64,000 bases of DNA from Undaria pinnatifida (taxonomy: Eukaryota; Sar; Phaeophyceae; Laminariales; Alariaceae). Both the position numbers and the translations under genes were made by a program. Positions 10,346 through 21,545 of the stretch are shown one piece after another (position 1 is the first letter of the stretch; each line of letters opens with the position of its first letter). The notes beneath the pieces were generated by a model that searched no databases, had not been told where the DNA came from, and was given only the letters and a program-made list of their open reading frames with translations. Where the stretch lies: positions 17,111,976 to 17,175,975 of the forward strand of contig JABAKD010000025.1 in NCBI GenBank assembly GCA_012845835.1. The letters are read 5' to 3'.

Positions 10346-10404
10346 ATAAAAGTAAAAATATTATTGGTACGGAGTTTTCAAGTTGTATGATATTATTGGT
10401 ATAA

Positions 10405-10760
10405 AAGCCGGTCGCCCCGGTGGCAGAGTGGTGACCTTCGGATGCTATCAATACTACCAGGAACATATTAATAATAGAGTTGAAGATATTAATACTCGTA
10501 CATCAACATACTACTTATATAGTTGATGCTATTAATACTACTAATAGAGTTGGTCCCGGAGCTCAATCCCACGTGCGTGCGTGCGTCGGACGTTTCCGTT
10601 TATTTGCAAAAATAAACAAAAAAAAGAATCAAGCGCTGAAAGTCTCGTCTCGATAAAAATGAAGGCGCATTCCATAGTGGGGAGGGGGGAGAAGAGCCTC
10701 CGCTTAGCGATCCCGGATCTGAGTTGCGTCTACTGCTGCTGTATGGAGAGAACGAGCAGG
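10405..10760 (+). repeat. D-family tRNA-derived SINE
   Basis: Head GGTCGCCCCGGTGGCAGAGT..GGAGCTCAATCCCACGTG, expanded inside by an AT-rich stretch with repeated ACTACTAATAGAGTTG. Then TTATTTGCAAAAATAAAC, the GCGCTGAAAG block, GATAAAAATGAAGGCGC and GATCCCGGATCTGAGTT. Confidence 0.75.
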
Positions 10761-10794
10761 GAAAAGTGCGAATATGCGAATATAGTTTTTATAG

Positions 10795-11130
10795 AAGCAG
10801 GTCGCCCCGGTGGTGTAGTGGTTACCTTCGAATACTGCTATTAACTATCAATAGCGTTGGTCCTTGAGTTCGATTCTCACCGTGGTGAGATTTTGCCTTT
10901 ATTTGCAAAAATGAAAAAAAAAGGATTGACTGCTGAGAGCGCCTAGCAGCGTGGGCAGGTACAATTCGACGCGAGTCGACCAGGGAAGAAAATGCTGAAT
11001 TATTCTCGCGACAAAACTGAAGGGACGTACCGTGGTGGAGGGGAAGGAGGGCCCGCGATGTGACCCCGGACCTGAGGAGTCACTACTGGGAGGGAGGGCG
11101 AGAGTAGTGCAAGAATAATAACTGGGATGA
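10795..11130 (+). repeat. D-family tRNA-derived SINE, complete
   Basis: Head CCCCGGTGGTGTAGTGGTTA (A box) through GAGTTCGATTCTCACCG (B box), a pol III type internal promoter. The linker is TTTATTTGCAAAAATG, and the body holds GACTGCTGAGAGCGCCTAGC, GCGTGGGCAGGTAC, ATTCGACGCGAGTCGAC and GGGAGGGCGAGAGTAGTGC. The 10.4-kb copy lies directly upstream in the same orientation. Confidence 0.85.
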
Positions 11131-11169
11131 ACAATAAAAATAAAACAAAAATACACATGGGATGAGCAA

Positions 11170-12005
11170 AACTAAAGCAAAGGAGCTTCGCAACGAAAGC
11201 TTATGTTACCGGAACGATACGAATTGAGGGCTCTGGCCTGTATCCCTGAAAAAAATGACTCTTCCAATTCAACGAACCTTTCCCACCTTTTCCACGTTAC
11301 GCTGAAAAGGGTTAGGTTAGTTTCTAACGGCCAATCGAATTTCCAAAACTTGCTATTTTGGCAACAAAATATTGGCAACACTTTCCATGAAGACGACAAA
11401 CCTTCTATCGCGAAACACTGCATATAGGCCAAGTTTTTGGCAATATTTGGCGAGTTTTCTAATCATAACGCCCTCAGATTGTATTCAAACTCCTCACAGC
11501 ACCAGCACCAGCAGGCAGCCGACGGCACGCCGACGCTCTCTGTGGAGTAAACGCTGACGCGGAAAGGAGTCCAGACACAGCCCATGTACCTTGGAGATCG
11601 GCCGTCCTTCCAGCCCGGACAACTTCGCCTGGGAAAAGCTGCTGTTCGTGATGTTTCAGCATTCAGCACCCGCCCAAAACGGCGCCCATGTGGCATCCAC
11701 ACGGCGTCTGTCACCACCCCTATCATAGCTGCTGCCAATGACACCGTGTATCCTCCGTCTCTCCCTTTACTACAGATGTTTTTGCGAGTCTAGCGTGGGG
11801 CGTCATGGGGTGGTCTGGCTTGTATGAATACAACCTTGCGTTGGCGTTATTGGCCTAAAATGGCAAATGAAATACCAAATTTCACTTTCCAAAAACTTGT
11901 CAACGAAGCAGAACGGTTATAATATCCAGTAACACGCGCGAACGACCTTCCCCAAATTTTGTGCAACTACTGCTACTGCTGTGTATTAGCGAAACATAAA
12001 TGTGC
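11170..12005. other. Unassigned region rich in TTGGCAA/TTGCCAA words
   Basis: GAGGGCTCTGGCCTGTA and runs of TTGGCAA, CCAAAACTTG and ATTGGCAAC recur here, at 12085-12175 and weakly at 13300-13400, suggesting remnants of one diverged repeat. Frames of up to 93 codons (11463-11744, minus) have no recognisable domain. Confidence 0.4.
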
Positions 12006-12009
12006 CACG

Positions 12010-12059
12010 AAGCTTGCAAAGTTGAGTTTCGACCATTCAATCGGTCGTACTCACAGCTG
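12010..12059 (-). other. Hairpin module, variant with exchanged stem
   Basis: Minus strand: CAGCTGTGAG, then inner stem GACC..GGTC, then GAAACTCAACTTTGCAAGCT. The inner stem sequence is unrelated to the A-family GACGAA..TTCGTC stem but pairs in the same position. The flanking sequence is not A family. Confidence 0.7.
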
Positions 12060-12189
12060 ATGTTTTTCATTATTATAAGATATGAAATAAAAAATGGTAA
12101 GTTTTTCGCAATTTTGGCAAGTCCAAATTTTCCAAAACTTGCCAAAACTTGCCAAATTGGCAACAAACTTGCCGAATATGTGTTGTTAG

Positions 12190-12560
12190 ACTGCCCCTTG
12201 GTCACTCTCAGACAGCACTCCAGACAGCAGGCGTATTCCTCTGTGTTCACAACTACCGTGCGGTTCGCTCGGTGCAGGCAGCGCTTCAGACAGCAACCGC
12301 GGTAGTCAGTAGCCACGATTGGGTTAGTTGTGGGAACGGGTGGACTCTTACGCTGTAGTTGAGTGGATACCCGTGGCCATGTTATTCAGTTTGCACATTG
12401 ATTATTTTCACTTGTGCGCTTTCTTCGTCTCGTGTGTTAGAGGTTTTACGTGGGAAAGAGTAGTTTTTCCCCGGCCGAATTATGACTTCATTATGGTTTT
12501 TCGGATCTTCCTAGGGCTCCAGCACCTACCTCTGTGTGTGACCACGGACTCAGATATATT
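12190..12560. repeat. Solo arm of the long-inverted-repeat family
   Basis: Aligns end to end with the right arm at 6856-7200: ACAGCACTCCAGACAGCA, GTGCGGTTCG, GTTAGTTGTGGGAACGGG, GGATACCCGTGGCCATGT, CAGTTTGCACATTG, TTTTTCGGATCTTC and AGGGCTCCAGCACC. There is no partner arm nearby, so this is a remnant or a solo terminus. Confidence 0.85.
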
Positions 12561-12620
12561 ATGAAAATTAAAACACACTCCAGCTGTGAGATCGAATATT
12601 TTGTCGAAACTCATCTCAGA
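12561..12620 (+). repeat. A-family fragment (module only)
   Basis: AT-rich lead, ACACTCCAGCTGTGAGATCG, inner stem with one G-U type change, then CGAAACTCATCT, where homology stops. Confidence 0.75.
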
Positions 12621-14329
12621 TATATATGATATTACAAGTAACGTTAGGAAACAGCCACAACAAGGGTCAGCGGGGCCAAGACCCTCCGGAAACAGCACTT
12701 TCAACTCTTCACAGACCAGCAGATCCTTTGGGGCTTCAGAGACAACGCCGAAAAAGAGAAAAAAAAGTGACGATAGTGACGACAGTGACCACGACGGTTA
12801 CGGCATCGGCCACACGGATTGGCTGAGGCCGGCCGCTTATGGCTTAGGGCTAGGCTAGGGTAGGGGGGCGTGTCCGCACTGCAATGCAAGCACGGCAATC
12901 AGGCAAAGCAATGCAATGCAAGCACCGCAATGCAACACGCGCACAGCACGGTGATACTCGCTCGTACTGGTGCACGCTTTTTCCTATTAACACGAATCGA
13001 TTGTTTGGTAACAACGCACCCGTCGTTGTTTGCGTCATGTATGCGTTCCAAAAGGCTCAAGTTGCCTTGAATGGCACCAAAAGTATAATCATAGCCTACG
13101 ACTACAGTGTTGCCAATCACTCGGCCCTATTATCAACCTAACCATTTTATACACCCATGACAGCGCAAGTTATCCCTCGTTTGACATGGCTCCTGTGACA
13201 TCTTGGTTATACTTGTACCAACACTACTATGCAAAATAGGGGCTATGATCATCAATAGACTCACCCTTCGAAAAGTAAGCGCTGCTTGTAAGATTTGCGT
13301 ATAGAGGGCTCTGCGTTTAGACTACTGGCCTGTACAGCAGTACACAGTATTTGAAACTCTTTCGGTTTTCAAGTTTTGCTAACGTTCCCAAACTTTTCCA
13401 ACTTTTACGTTAAAATCGAGGGTGGAGGCGTTCTCCTCGTGTTCTCGTGTATTACTATAACTGCTGTACGTATAGCGTGTATTTGCATCACACAGGCGGT
13501 CCTGCTGCAACATACTTGTGCTCTTTCGTAAGAAGCACAAAGCTTTCAGACAGAGTGCCCTTTGGCCAATAAAAAACACACAGAACCTGGTGGCTACATG
13601 CATCAGGTACCAGTACAGCAGTACGTACTGGTATGATACGATGGTACGTAGCCGACAAAATTAAGGCGAGCGCAGCGGGCAAAATCAGCCATCCGCCGCG
13701 CGAGGAGAGGTCCCCGCCGGAGGCGAAAATTGCAAAATTACTCCACTCGCAAGAAAAAGTGAAATTGGGTTTTACAGAAGAAGAAGTGAAATTGGGCCTA
13801 ATTTGACGCAAGTTTCAACCAAAATACAAAAATTATGGCACCTGAGTCCTGTGACAACCGCTTGCCCAAAAGGCACTGGGGATAAAACCTCCTACGAACG
13901 AGTTGAGCTGAAAAATAAATTATAAAGAACTAAACAAAAAAAATCAGGTACCTGGTAGTCGATAGTCAATGATAGCTGGCACTAGGCCAACGTCAACTTT
14001 CGCGTTGAGGCTCAGCGTCTTATTTAGTGTCAGGACATTGGAAGAGCAAAAACAGCTCAATCAACATTTAATACTTGACGGTTTTGTATATACGGTATTT
14101 TCGTACTTCAAGATCAGCTTCTTATTTATCCCTGCTTAAACAGGTGGCGCTGTTGCACTTCGTGGCTCTCATCTCCACCAGCACCCATGCCCCAACGGCG
14201 GCGCCCTCATGCGTACTTCACGTTTCTGACCCGGTGTCGGCATCGATCGCTCCTGTTTTGTATCTTGTTATTTGCCTATCTCGTTGGGCAGTTTGAGCTG
14301 CATTTCTTGTACCGAAAATCTAACTGTTT
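12621..14329. other. Unassigned 1.7-kb intergenic stretch
   Basis: No gene or RNA recognised. Contains GCAATGCAA-type short repeats near 12870-12930, several GTACAGCAGTAC-like words (13333, 13615) and a low-complexity A-rich part near 13900. The longest frames (about 107 codons) have no domain signature. Confidence 0.4.
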
Positions 14330-14825
14330 GTGAAAAACCGAGCTTCAATTTCTGAACATACTATATACCCTGGTATAGTACATTCCTTCCAAAACCGTCA
14401 GATGTATCCCCATAAAAGGATTTATAGTTTCCATGCACAGATTGAGTTGCCCCGCCCGTTCCTAGCCCCCCCCGCTCCTTCTTGTTTAAACCCATGCCCC
14501 CACGCCCATAAAAACTCCGCCCTCCCCTCATCGGTTATACGACTTACAGGATACATTTGATAAACATATGCATTTCCTTGCACAGCTGTCAGATTTTGTC
14601 CCCCTCAAAAACGGATTGTATAGTTTCCGCGCACAGACGGACTAACATCACCCTGTTGACCCTGATAGCTACACCGTAGTTCCAAGCGGGAGTCGCCGAC
14701 CGAATTCCTTAATGAGGACACACAACCCGTAATACGCGCGATCGGAGTATCACACACAGCTTGCAAAGATGAATTTCGACAAAATCTTCGATCTCAGAGC
14801 TGGAAATGTATTTAATTTTTATAAT
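14330..14825 (-). repeat. A-family repeat, long copy
   Basis: Plus-strand order: ACCGTCAGATGTATCCCC, a C-rich run, ACTCCGCCCTCCCCTCATCGG, CAGCTGTCAGATTTTGTCC, ACCCTGATAGCTACA, GGACACACAACCCGTAATAC, then the module at 14758-14802 and the AT-rich end. The block around CAGATTTTGTCCCCCT occurs twice in diverged form, showing an internal duplication. Confidence 0.85.
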
Positions 14826-15594
14826 ATGCTATATTTACTACCGGTATTTGTCAAGTGAAGAACAAAAGGATGGCAATTTTGGGAGCCATATATCAAATGA
14901 CCACAGCAATTTGAGGAGAATAGCGGTAGCCCGCATTCAACAAGCCTTCCAACGAGCAATGAAACCCAGTAAGTCGGACAGTGGCACCCGAAATCGACTG
15001 ATTGTAGTTAGTCGCGCCGACGCGCAGGTCTACCTACCACCTCCCCCGGCCGGTGAGGTGAGGCCACAGAATGCGAAACACGAAGGGAACACAATACTGT
15101 AGACAGGGATTTTTTTCATGAAACATGCCAAAAAGAAACTAAACGTAATGAGGGCCCAAATGTTGAACGCGTTTCAACACGGAGTAGGAACGGTGCTCCG
15201 TCTCGAAAGGGATGCATGCGCACGCCAAAGCCAAAGGCCAAGCGGCTTAAAACCCCTTGAGCGCTTCAAACGCCAAAATTGCAGCAAAATTGTACAAAAA
15301 AGGTGACGACTACGACTACGATTACAGCATTGGACATATCAAAATATCAAGATATCAAGCAGCAAGAAGCCCGGGCTGCTACGTGGGTACGTGGGTTAGG
15401 GGGGGGATCTGTCCGAACTGCATCGTCAGGAGCTGTACGACACGCGCCCAGCATGACGATCATCGAACTGCCTCACGCTTTTTCTCGGACGCTAATAATA
15501 CCGCACTCGCCGCTATATTGTGCCGCTATGCCTGGGCCCCGCAAGGGACAGGCGAGCAACCAATGACTATGCAACCCTCCCGGCTGGTGGGTGG
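14826..15594. other. Unassigned sequence, possible coding remnants
   Basis: Plus-strand frames at 14806-15102 and 15118-15306 have mixed, non-repetitive composition (e.g. IRRIAV-like and RAQMLNAFQHGVG stretches) but no domain I can name and no clear splice frame. Reported as unresolved. Confidence 0.25.
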
Positions 15595-16617
15595 GGGTGG
15601 GGGGGGTGTTCCTCAGTTTGTGCATGGTCGTAGTTGTATGACCATAGACCCTCGCGTCTCTACTATGCCCGGACGGAGCGCGTTGGGTTTTTACCAACCA
15701 GGCAGTACCCTCGCTGATGGGGGGGGGGCAATACAGCCGGTAAAACACCTTCTGAATACATCGGAAAACCATCGCAAGTAATACGCGATTCTAGAGTCCA
15801 TCGAATCGTATGATGGAATCGTATGACTCAATCGTATGCATCGGCCGCGATTCACAGCCCTAATAAACATCAACAACAGGTACCGTGAGTCTACTATTAC
15901 TATACTAAAGTATGAATGCACGGCACCACGAGACGCTCTCTGTAACTTTTTTTCTTGTTTTTTCCCTCAGGTTTGCTTTCCGGCCTCTGCACAAGCCGTG
16001 GTCTTTCAACCCCCCCGTCCCCCCCTTAAAATATATGTATATTAGTTGGCCTCCGTTGGCACCGACGCTGTAAAACATTACATGCATATTGGGTTTGGTG
16101 TTGGTGGGCAAAGACGCTGTAAAACATGCCAGTCACTGCGTGAGCTAGACAACCAGGGTACCGTTTTGTTTCATTTTTTTATTTTGGCGGTCACCATGAT
16201 GGATATCAAGTTAGATCATATTGTGCGGGGTGGAGAACCCTAACTCCGCACAAGGGGAATGGTCGCATCACGTAGTGTGAATATGGTGCGGCACCCACGA
16301 GGCAGTTACATAGTAATACCCATTGCTGTCTCTGGAGTGGCAACACCAGAAAACAAAGTAACTCATTGGCACTACCTGTCATCCACAAGCAAGAAAGTAG
16401 GCACAAGGTGCCGAGGTCCGTGTTACGAGCGGTTCTTGGGAGGATGCAGTTCACCCTTCATGCGACTCGCCCAACACCTCACGGCGCCTCGCGCTTGGTG
16501 CAAGCAATGTCTGCCTGGTTGATGAACACCCGATGTGCTCCGTCCCGGCGTAGTAAGGATGCGAGCGTCTATGGTAATACGACTACGGCCATGCACAAAT
16601 TGAGTACACCCCCCGTA
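15595..16617. mobile_element. Inverted-repeat (foldback-like) element
   Basis: 15595-15712 and 16505-16617 are inverted copies. Shared words include TTTGTGCATGGTCGTAGT, ACCATAGAC, CGGACGGAGC and CAACCAGGCAG, and the outer ends are both C/G-rich (ACACCCCCC). The interior has no transposase frame. No target-site duplication is evident. Confidence 0.65.
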
Positions 16618-17085
16618 ACGTGACTTCAAGTTTATTGCGTATACGATTCAGCATGCTCGTCAATTTTCATCGAATTTTGCAAATTTTTGCAAACTCCCGC
16701 TCGCGCACTTTCGGCGACGGAAAAAGACCCATAAAAAGTTGTGAATGTGCACCACCCGAGACTCGCAATCCAGCGCTGAAACTGCAGTGTTACTACATAA
16801 CAGCCCCCCGGCCAAGAATTTCAGAGCCGAATCTCTATAAAACCACGGGGTACACACACCGAAAATGTCTGCTTGCGGAAGATAGTCCACATACTTCGAA
16901 GTATTCCCATAGACGCGTCGCTCGGCGTTTGCATTTTGCGCGCTTCCCGTCGTGGAGCAAACTAGCACGCAAAATCAGCCCACGGGGGTGTTATCTTGCG
17001 TGTTACACTCCAAGTCCGTGACACTCCCCGTGTAACCATAACTTTATCGTTAGGCTGCTCGGTGAGACAAGGTTAATCCGATCAA
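16618..17085. repeat. E-family SINE remnant and flanking sequence
   Basis: 16640-16745 matches the E body (AGCATGCTCGTCAATTTTCA, CACTTTCGGCGACGG). The remainder to 17085 is unassigned. Confidence 0.5.
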
Positions 17086-17420
17086 GCACGACAGGGGTAG
17101 TTCCATTGCACAGAAACTCCCATCACACTTCATACTCCCGGGTATACCGGGAGTACTGAGAGTACTACGTACCGCAGATACTGGCAGTAGCACGACAGTA
17201 CGACCGGCTAAATATACACTGGCAGTACTGACAACTTGCGCACTACAAACCCCCAAACTATTGCCAGTACTGGCGTAGTCATATTTGCCGAAACTACTAC
17301 GAGTATCAAACCGCCAGTATCCGCAGCAGTGTCAAACCCCGAAATCACTTCAAGTACACGTGGTATCCGAGTACAGAACGCCGAAATTGGGCGAGTACTC
17401 AATCGCAGACTCGTTTCTTT
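17086..17420. repeat. Degenerate GTACTGGC/GCCAGTACTG repeats
   Basis: Words such as GGGAGTACTG, ACTGGCAGTACTG, TTGCCAGTACTGGCG and CCGCCAGTATC recur in both orientations. The texture resembles the interior of the hAT-like element at 22.9-23.9 kb, but no termini were found. Confidence 0.5.
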
Positions 17421-17759
17421 GTAGTCACGACAACTGAATTATCCAACTGGAAATATCGTTGTAGTTTGTTCTGGCAAAGTTATCGCCAATAGCCAACAGT
17501 TTTGGGATCGCCGCGCAATATGCACGTACGAGTAGCCCGTACAAAATCCACTAATATGCATATACATGGTGACACAGCAGCAGCAGCAGCTAATCGCAAC
17601 ATTTCGGGACCCGTTTTGAAGCTACAACAAGAACAACAGTAGTTGTGATCAATCTTACTATTAATAATTCATAACTAGTAACCCTTTGCCCCTTCGAAGC
17701 TGCCAGCCGTGTACCAGGTACAAATTAAATGACGACTGCCATCATGGTATTCTTTTGTA
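17421..17759. other. Unassigned sequence
   Basis: No gene or repeat family recognised; includes a (CAG)4 run near 17577. Confidence 0.4.
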
Positions 17760-17830
17760 TTATCTACTATAAAAATAAAAATACACTCCAGCTGTGAGAT
17801 CGAAGATTTTGTCGAAACTCATCTTTGCAT
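17760..17830 (+). repeat. A-family fragment (module only)
   Basis: ACTATAAAAATAAAAATACACTCC lead (AT-rich), CAGCTGTGAG, inner stem, CGAAACTCATCTTTGCA, then homology stops. Confidence 0.8.
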
Positions 17831-18024
17831 TATGATACCCTGGTACGAGTAAAAAAAAATGTCCAGGGAGAGCGTGCAGCAGTACCGATGCGATCACAAC
17901 GCTGAGCGCGGGTGGCGCAGCTCCTTCCGTTGCAGGTCGGACCCCCGCGCACCCCGGCAGCTCCGGCGGGTTCGTACACATGTACATGCATGGTCGATGC
18001 TGCAGCTGTAGTCGTAGTCAAGTG

Positions 18025-18180
18025 CTTTCGATATATTTCGGGCATATTTCGGAGATATTTGGGAGATATTTGGGAGATATTTTCCTTCTCAAGCTCCGAA
18101 GGGATAATACCGCATACCTCGTATCACCTCGTAGCACCTCGTATCCTCGGATCACCACGCATCACCTCGTATCGCGTTAT
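18025..18180. repeat. Two short tandem repeats
   Basis: Imperfect GATATTTGGGA units (about 12 bp) at 18030-18085, then CACCTCGTATC units (about 10-11 bp) at 18115-18178. 18181-18555 following is unassigned. Confidence 0.75.
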
Positions 18181-18559
18181 TCATAGCTAACACACACCCT
18201 CTGATGACGCGTCATTAATAGGATGATTTTATCTCGATTTTTTCCACAACGGAAAGTACAAACGCCGAGAGATGCGTCCACTATTCCTATTGCGCTTGCC
18301 CCCCTTGTTTGGGACATACTACTGTAATCATCTCTGAAACTCCTTCCAGGGGGTGTGATATCTCGCGGGTTTTGGGGCGGCAGTGCGTCGGGGCGGAGAG
18401 GTCCCTTATATACCGAAGGTCCCAACGTCCTATATCAGCTTTGGCCTCACCATAAGTCCCTTAAGGTGGACCCGACCAAAGGTGGAGGGACGCTGATTGC
18501 AACACAGGTATAGTATGTACGCAAAAAAAAAACTGCACGCCCTTTGGTCTGGTTTTAGT

Positions 18560-19350
18560 GTTGTTCATTTTTGGCTGTGAAGTCGGCGTGGGGCGAGGGT
18601 GCTTAGCGGGCACTGCCGGTGACAAGTTGAATACCTTATTAGTGTCACTACATACTGTGGAAAACTCAGGTCCTGGTGGGTGGGATCAGGTCGGTGTGCG
18701 ATCAGGGCAACTAGCCGGGGAGGTGTGCTATGTGCATACCCGGTTGGACACTGAAGACCACGACTACGTAGGCGAGATATAAATAAAACACGCGCGGAAA
18801 ATATTGCCTATCCCAGGGTTTCAGGTCTTGTGTTTCGGTTTCGGGTTAGGGTTAGGGATGGGGATGGGGTCAGTTTGGACGGCTCAGATTCGGGGTGGGT
18901 CAAGTCGGGGTGAGATGAGGGTGCCAAATCGGAGCAGGGTAGAGGTGTGCAGAGACATGTTTGCATACCCCGCTAGAAATTGGAAACCACTACCACGCAG
19001 GCGAGGCGTAAATCATTAATACGGGGACATAAATCAGTTATCCGCGGGATTTAGGCATGTTTTGGGCTAAGGTTACGGTCAGCCAAGGGGTCAGGGCTAT
19101 AATGGGGAAGGGTTCCGGGGTCAGGGCTCAGGTTCGGGTGGGATCAGGGCGCCAACCGGGAGCAGGGTAGTGATGTAGGGAGATTTTGTTTGCATCCACA
19201 GTTGTAAATTGAGAATCACGACTACGTTGGGCGAGACTTAGATCACGAATACGGGGGCCTTTAGGAGATATCCCCGGGTTTCAGGCCTTGTGTTTCGGAT
19301 TGGGGTTAGAGATAGGGATAGCGATAGGGTTAGGACTAGATGCCGGTCTC
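18560..19350. repeat. Degenerate ~230-bp tandem repeat with telomere-like core
   Basis: Three to four diverged units. Each carries a GGTTTCAGG..TTGTGTTTCGG block, then GGGTTAGGG-type words, then GATCAGGGCGCCAA..GGAGCAGGGTAG, TTTGCATA, and AATCACGACTACGT..GGCGAGA. The densest telomere-like run is CGGGTTAGGGTTAGGGATGG near 18842. Frames across it are chance. Confidence 0.75.
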
Positions 19351-19919
19351 GAGGGCTATGATAGCTGCAGCGACGGGAATTGCCGGTTTATGGTGTGCTA
19401 TACACCCAGGGTTAGCGTTTGCACACCACAAGAGACGCTGCTGCAGGGCTTCGCTGCTGTTGCACGCTGGTGTGTGGGAGCTGGCTGGTGTGCTGTAGAG
19501 GACGGATGCGGCGGGAATAAGCAAACCGCGAGGACTGAGTTCCAGGAATGACTCCTATTAATAGATGCCCCAACAAGCGATCGTCATCTCAACCTTGCCT
19601 ACGCAGTCGTGACTTATTAGTCTCCATCCGGTTTGCAGTCAAGTGTCGTCCCATAAGTGCATTTTACAAAGAGTCGATACGACAGCATGTGGAACGGGGG
19701 ATGGAAGGACGGCGCACGGTGGTGGGCCCACACAGAAAGGAGCTATTCACACATCGGATAGATCGTGATTGATCTACATAGTCCGGATCCTAATTATGTC
19801 AGTATGACATGTTGTGCAGGAGCTATGCAATAACCAATACAGATCCATCCCAGAAAACATGTTATGCGAAGGTCATGGAACTCCTGCGGGTCCTATCCGG
19901 AAACATGATACATTATTTA
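19351..19919. other. Unassigned sequence
   Basis: No family or gene recognised; short frames only. Confidence 0.4.
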
Positions 19920-20290
19920 CGATATATTATAAAAAATGAAATTACACTCCAGCTGTGAGATCGAAGATTTCGTCGAAACTCATCTTTGCAAGCTGTGTGT
20001 GATACTCCGATCGCGCGCATTACGAGTTGTGTGTCCTCAATAAGGATATAGGTCGGCGACTCCCCTTACAACTACAGTGTAGCTATCAGGGTCAACAGGA
20101 TGATTTTAGTCAGTCTGTGCGCGGAAACTATAAAACCCGTTTCTGAGGGGGACAAAATCTGACAGCTGTGAAGGGGAATGCATCCTTTTATCAAGTGAAT
20201 CTTGTAAGTCGAATAACCGGTGAGGGGGGTGGGGCGGAGTTTTGAAGGACGTGGGGGTAGACCATCTCAGATAATAAAATATCAGATAGT
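19920..20290 (+). repeat. A-family repeat
   Basis: AT-rich lead, module at 19950-19995, ATACTCCGATCGCGCG, GTGTGTCCTCAATAAGG, ACAACTACAGTGTAGCTATC, AAACTATAAAACCCG, GACAAAATCTGACAGCTGTG, TCGAATAACCGGTGAGG and GGCGGAGTTTTGAAGGACGT. This copy shows the ACTACAGTGTAG form without the 7-base insertion seen at 31.5 and 32.2 kb. Confidence 0.92.
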
Positions 20291-20699
20291 GTTGATATTG
20301 TTGTAGGCAAGGGTTTTCTATCTACTCTGAAACACCGAGATCATGAAATGGCGACTGATGTGTCCAATGTCTACTACTGCTGTATGTCATAACATGTAGA
20401 CAACGAGCCTGCCAGAGAATTTCACAGGTCGACGGTATTACCGACTACCGCCCCCTGCTCCCACTAGGCACCCTGATCCCCACCCGGACCTGAGCCTTCC
20501 ACATTGACCCTGGGTATTCAGATTCATATTCTACTGCATCCCAATTGGGTATTCATTTACAGCCGGCTGGGCCCACCAAAAGAGCTGGGCAACACACCAA
20601 ACTAACACGCCGTCTGGATCCCGGGTCCCACCCGAGTTTATCCGTCAAAGTCGGGGTTTCCACCAAAATGGCCACTGCAAAAACGGGAACAACACTAAA
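20291..20699. other. Unassigned sequence
   Basis: Nothing recognised in about 400 bases. Confidence 0.4.
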
Positions 20700-20800
20700 G
20701 CCAGTATATTGTTGTAAAAGATGAAATACACTCCAGCTGTGAGATCGAATATTTTACTCATCTTTGCAAGCTGTGTGTGATACTCCGATCGCGCGTGCAT
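20700..20800 (+). repeat. A-family fragment
   Basis: Lead plus module (20734-20773) with part of the inner stem deleted, then GTGTGTGATACTCCGATCGC. Homology ends near 20800. 20801-21284 is unassigned. Confidence 0.8.
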
Positions 20801-21284
20801 CTCTAAAATGTGTTTTTCTCCCCACATGTCTACAAATAATTGCGCCACCTCCGACAGCTGGCACTATTCTATATATCTACGCCGAAATTCACCCTCTAGA
20901 ACTCCACGTTCACGGGGAAACTACTTGGAATCAGTCTAACATAACTTTGTTCAGGTAAATATTAAACTGAACTCGGGGTCTCTTACTGAGTGTTCGGTCC
21001 ACAGAAACCGTAACACCTCGTTTTAACTGGTACCAGGTATAGTACCTTGTGCCTTATACTTGAACGTACGTCAGGGACGAGGTCCCTTATAAACCGTTTA
21101 TCATTATCAAGGGTCCCTTAAAAGGGGCTACCTTTTGCTGTACCAGGAGTACCAAATTATTCGTAGAGGAGCTTGTGCGCACTTTCACGCGTTGACTCTG
21201 ATTTGACTCTCACTTACGAGTCCTGCATGCTGGTATATCAAAAGCACACGTCGAACAGCGATTTGATCCCGTATACTCTGTATA

Positions 21285-21545
21285 CCAGTTGTTGTTGTTG
21301 TTGCTGTTGTTGTTGTTGTTGTTCTCACATTAACTCGCATAATCACGTCCGTGGTCACAGGACAGGCTCCAGTCACTCTGGAGCTGAGGAATATCCCAGG
21401 GAAAAAACACAAACCAGAGGCGGTGCACGCATATATCACAGCTGACGCAATTCATGTCTCCACCAGAAACATATACTGTACTCCGTAAAAGTTAAATCGG
21501 GAGTCAGCTTACGACGTGCCAGGTCCATACTGGTGCATACGTCTC
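21285..21545 (-). repeat. C-family SINE with (GTT)n tail
   Basis: Begins with a (GTT/GCT)n run at 21288-21322, then CTCACATTAACTCGCATAAT, AGTCCGTGGTCACAGG, CTCCAGTCACTCTGGAG, AATATCCCAGGG, ATCACAGCTGACGCAATTC, CATACTGGTGCATACGTC. On the minus strand the run is the (CAA)n-like tail. The tRNA-like head is missing. Confidence 0.85.

Noticed and set aside
10795-10880. Functional tRNA gene
   Set aside because: A and B boxes are good, but the acceptor and anticodon stems do not close and the same head occurs in other SINE copies.
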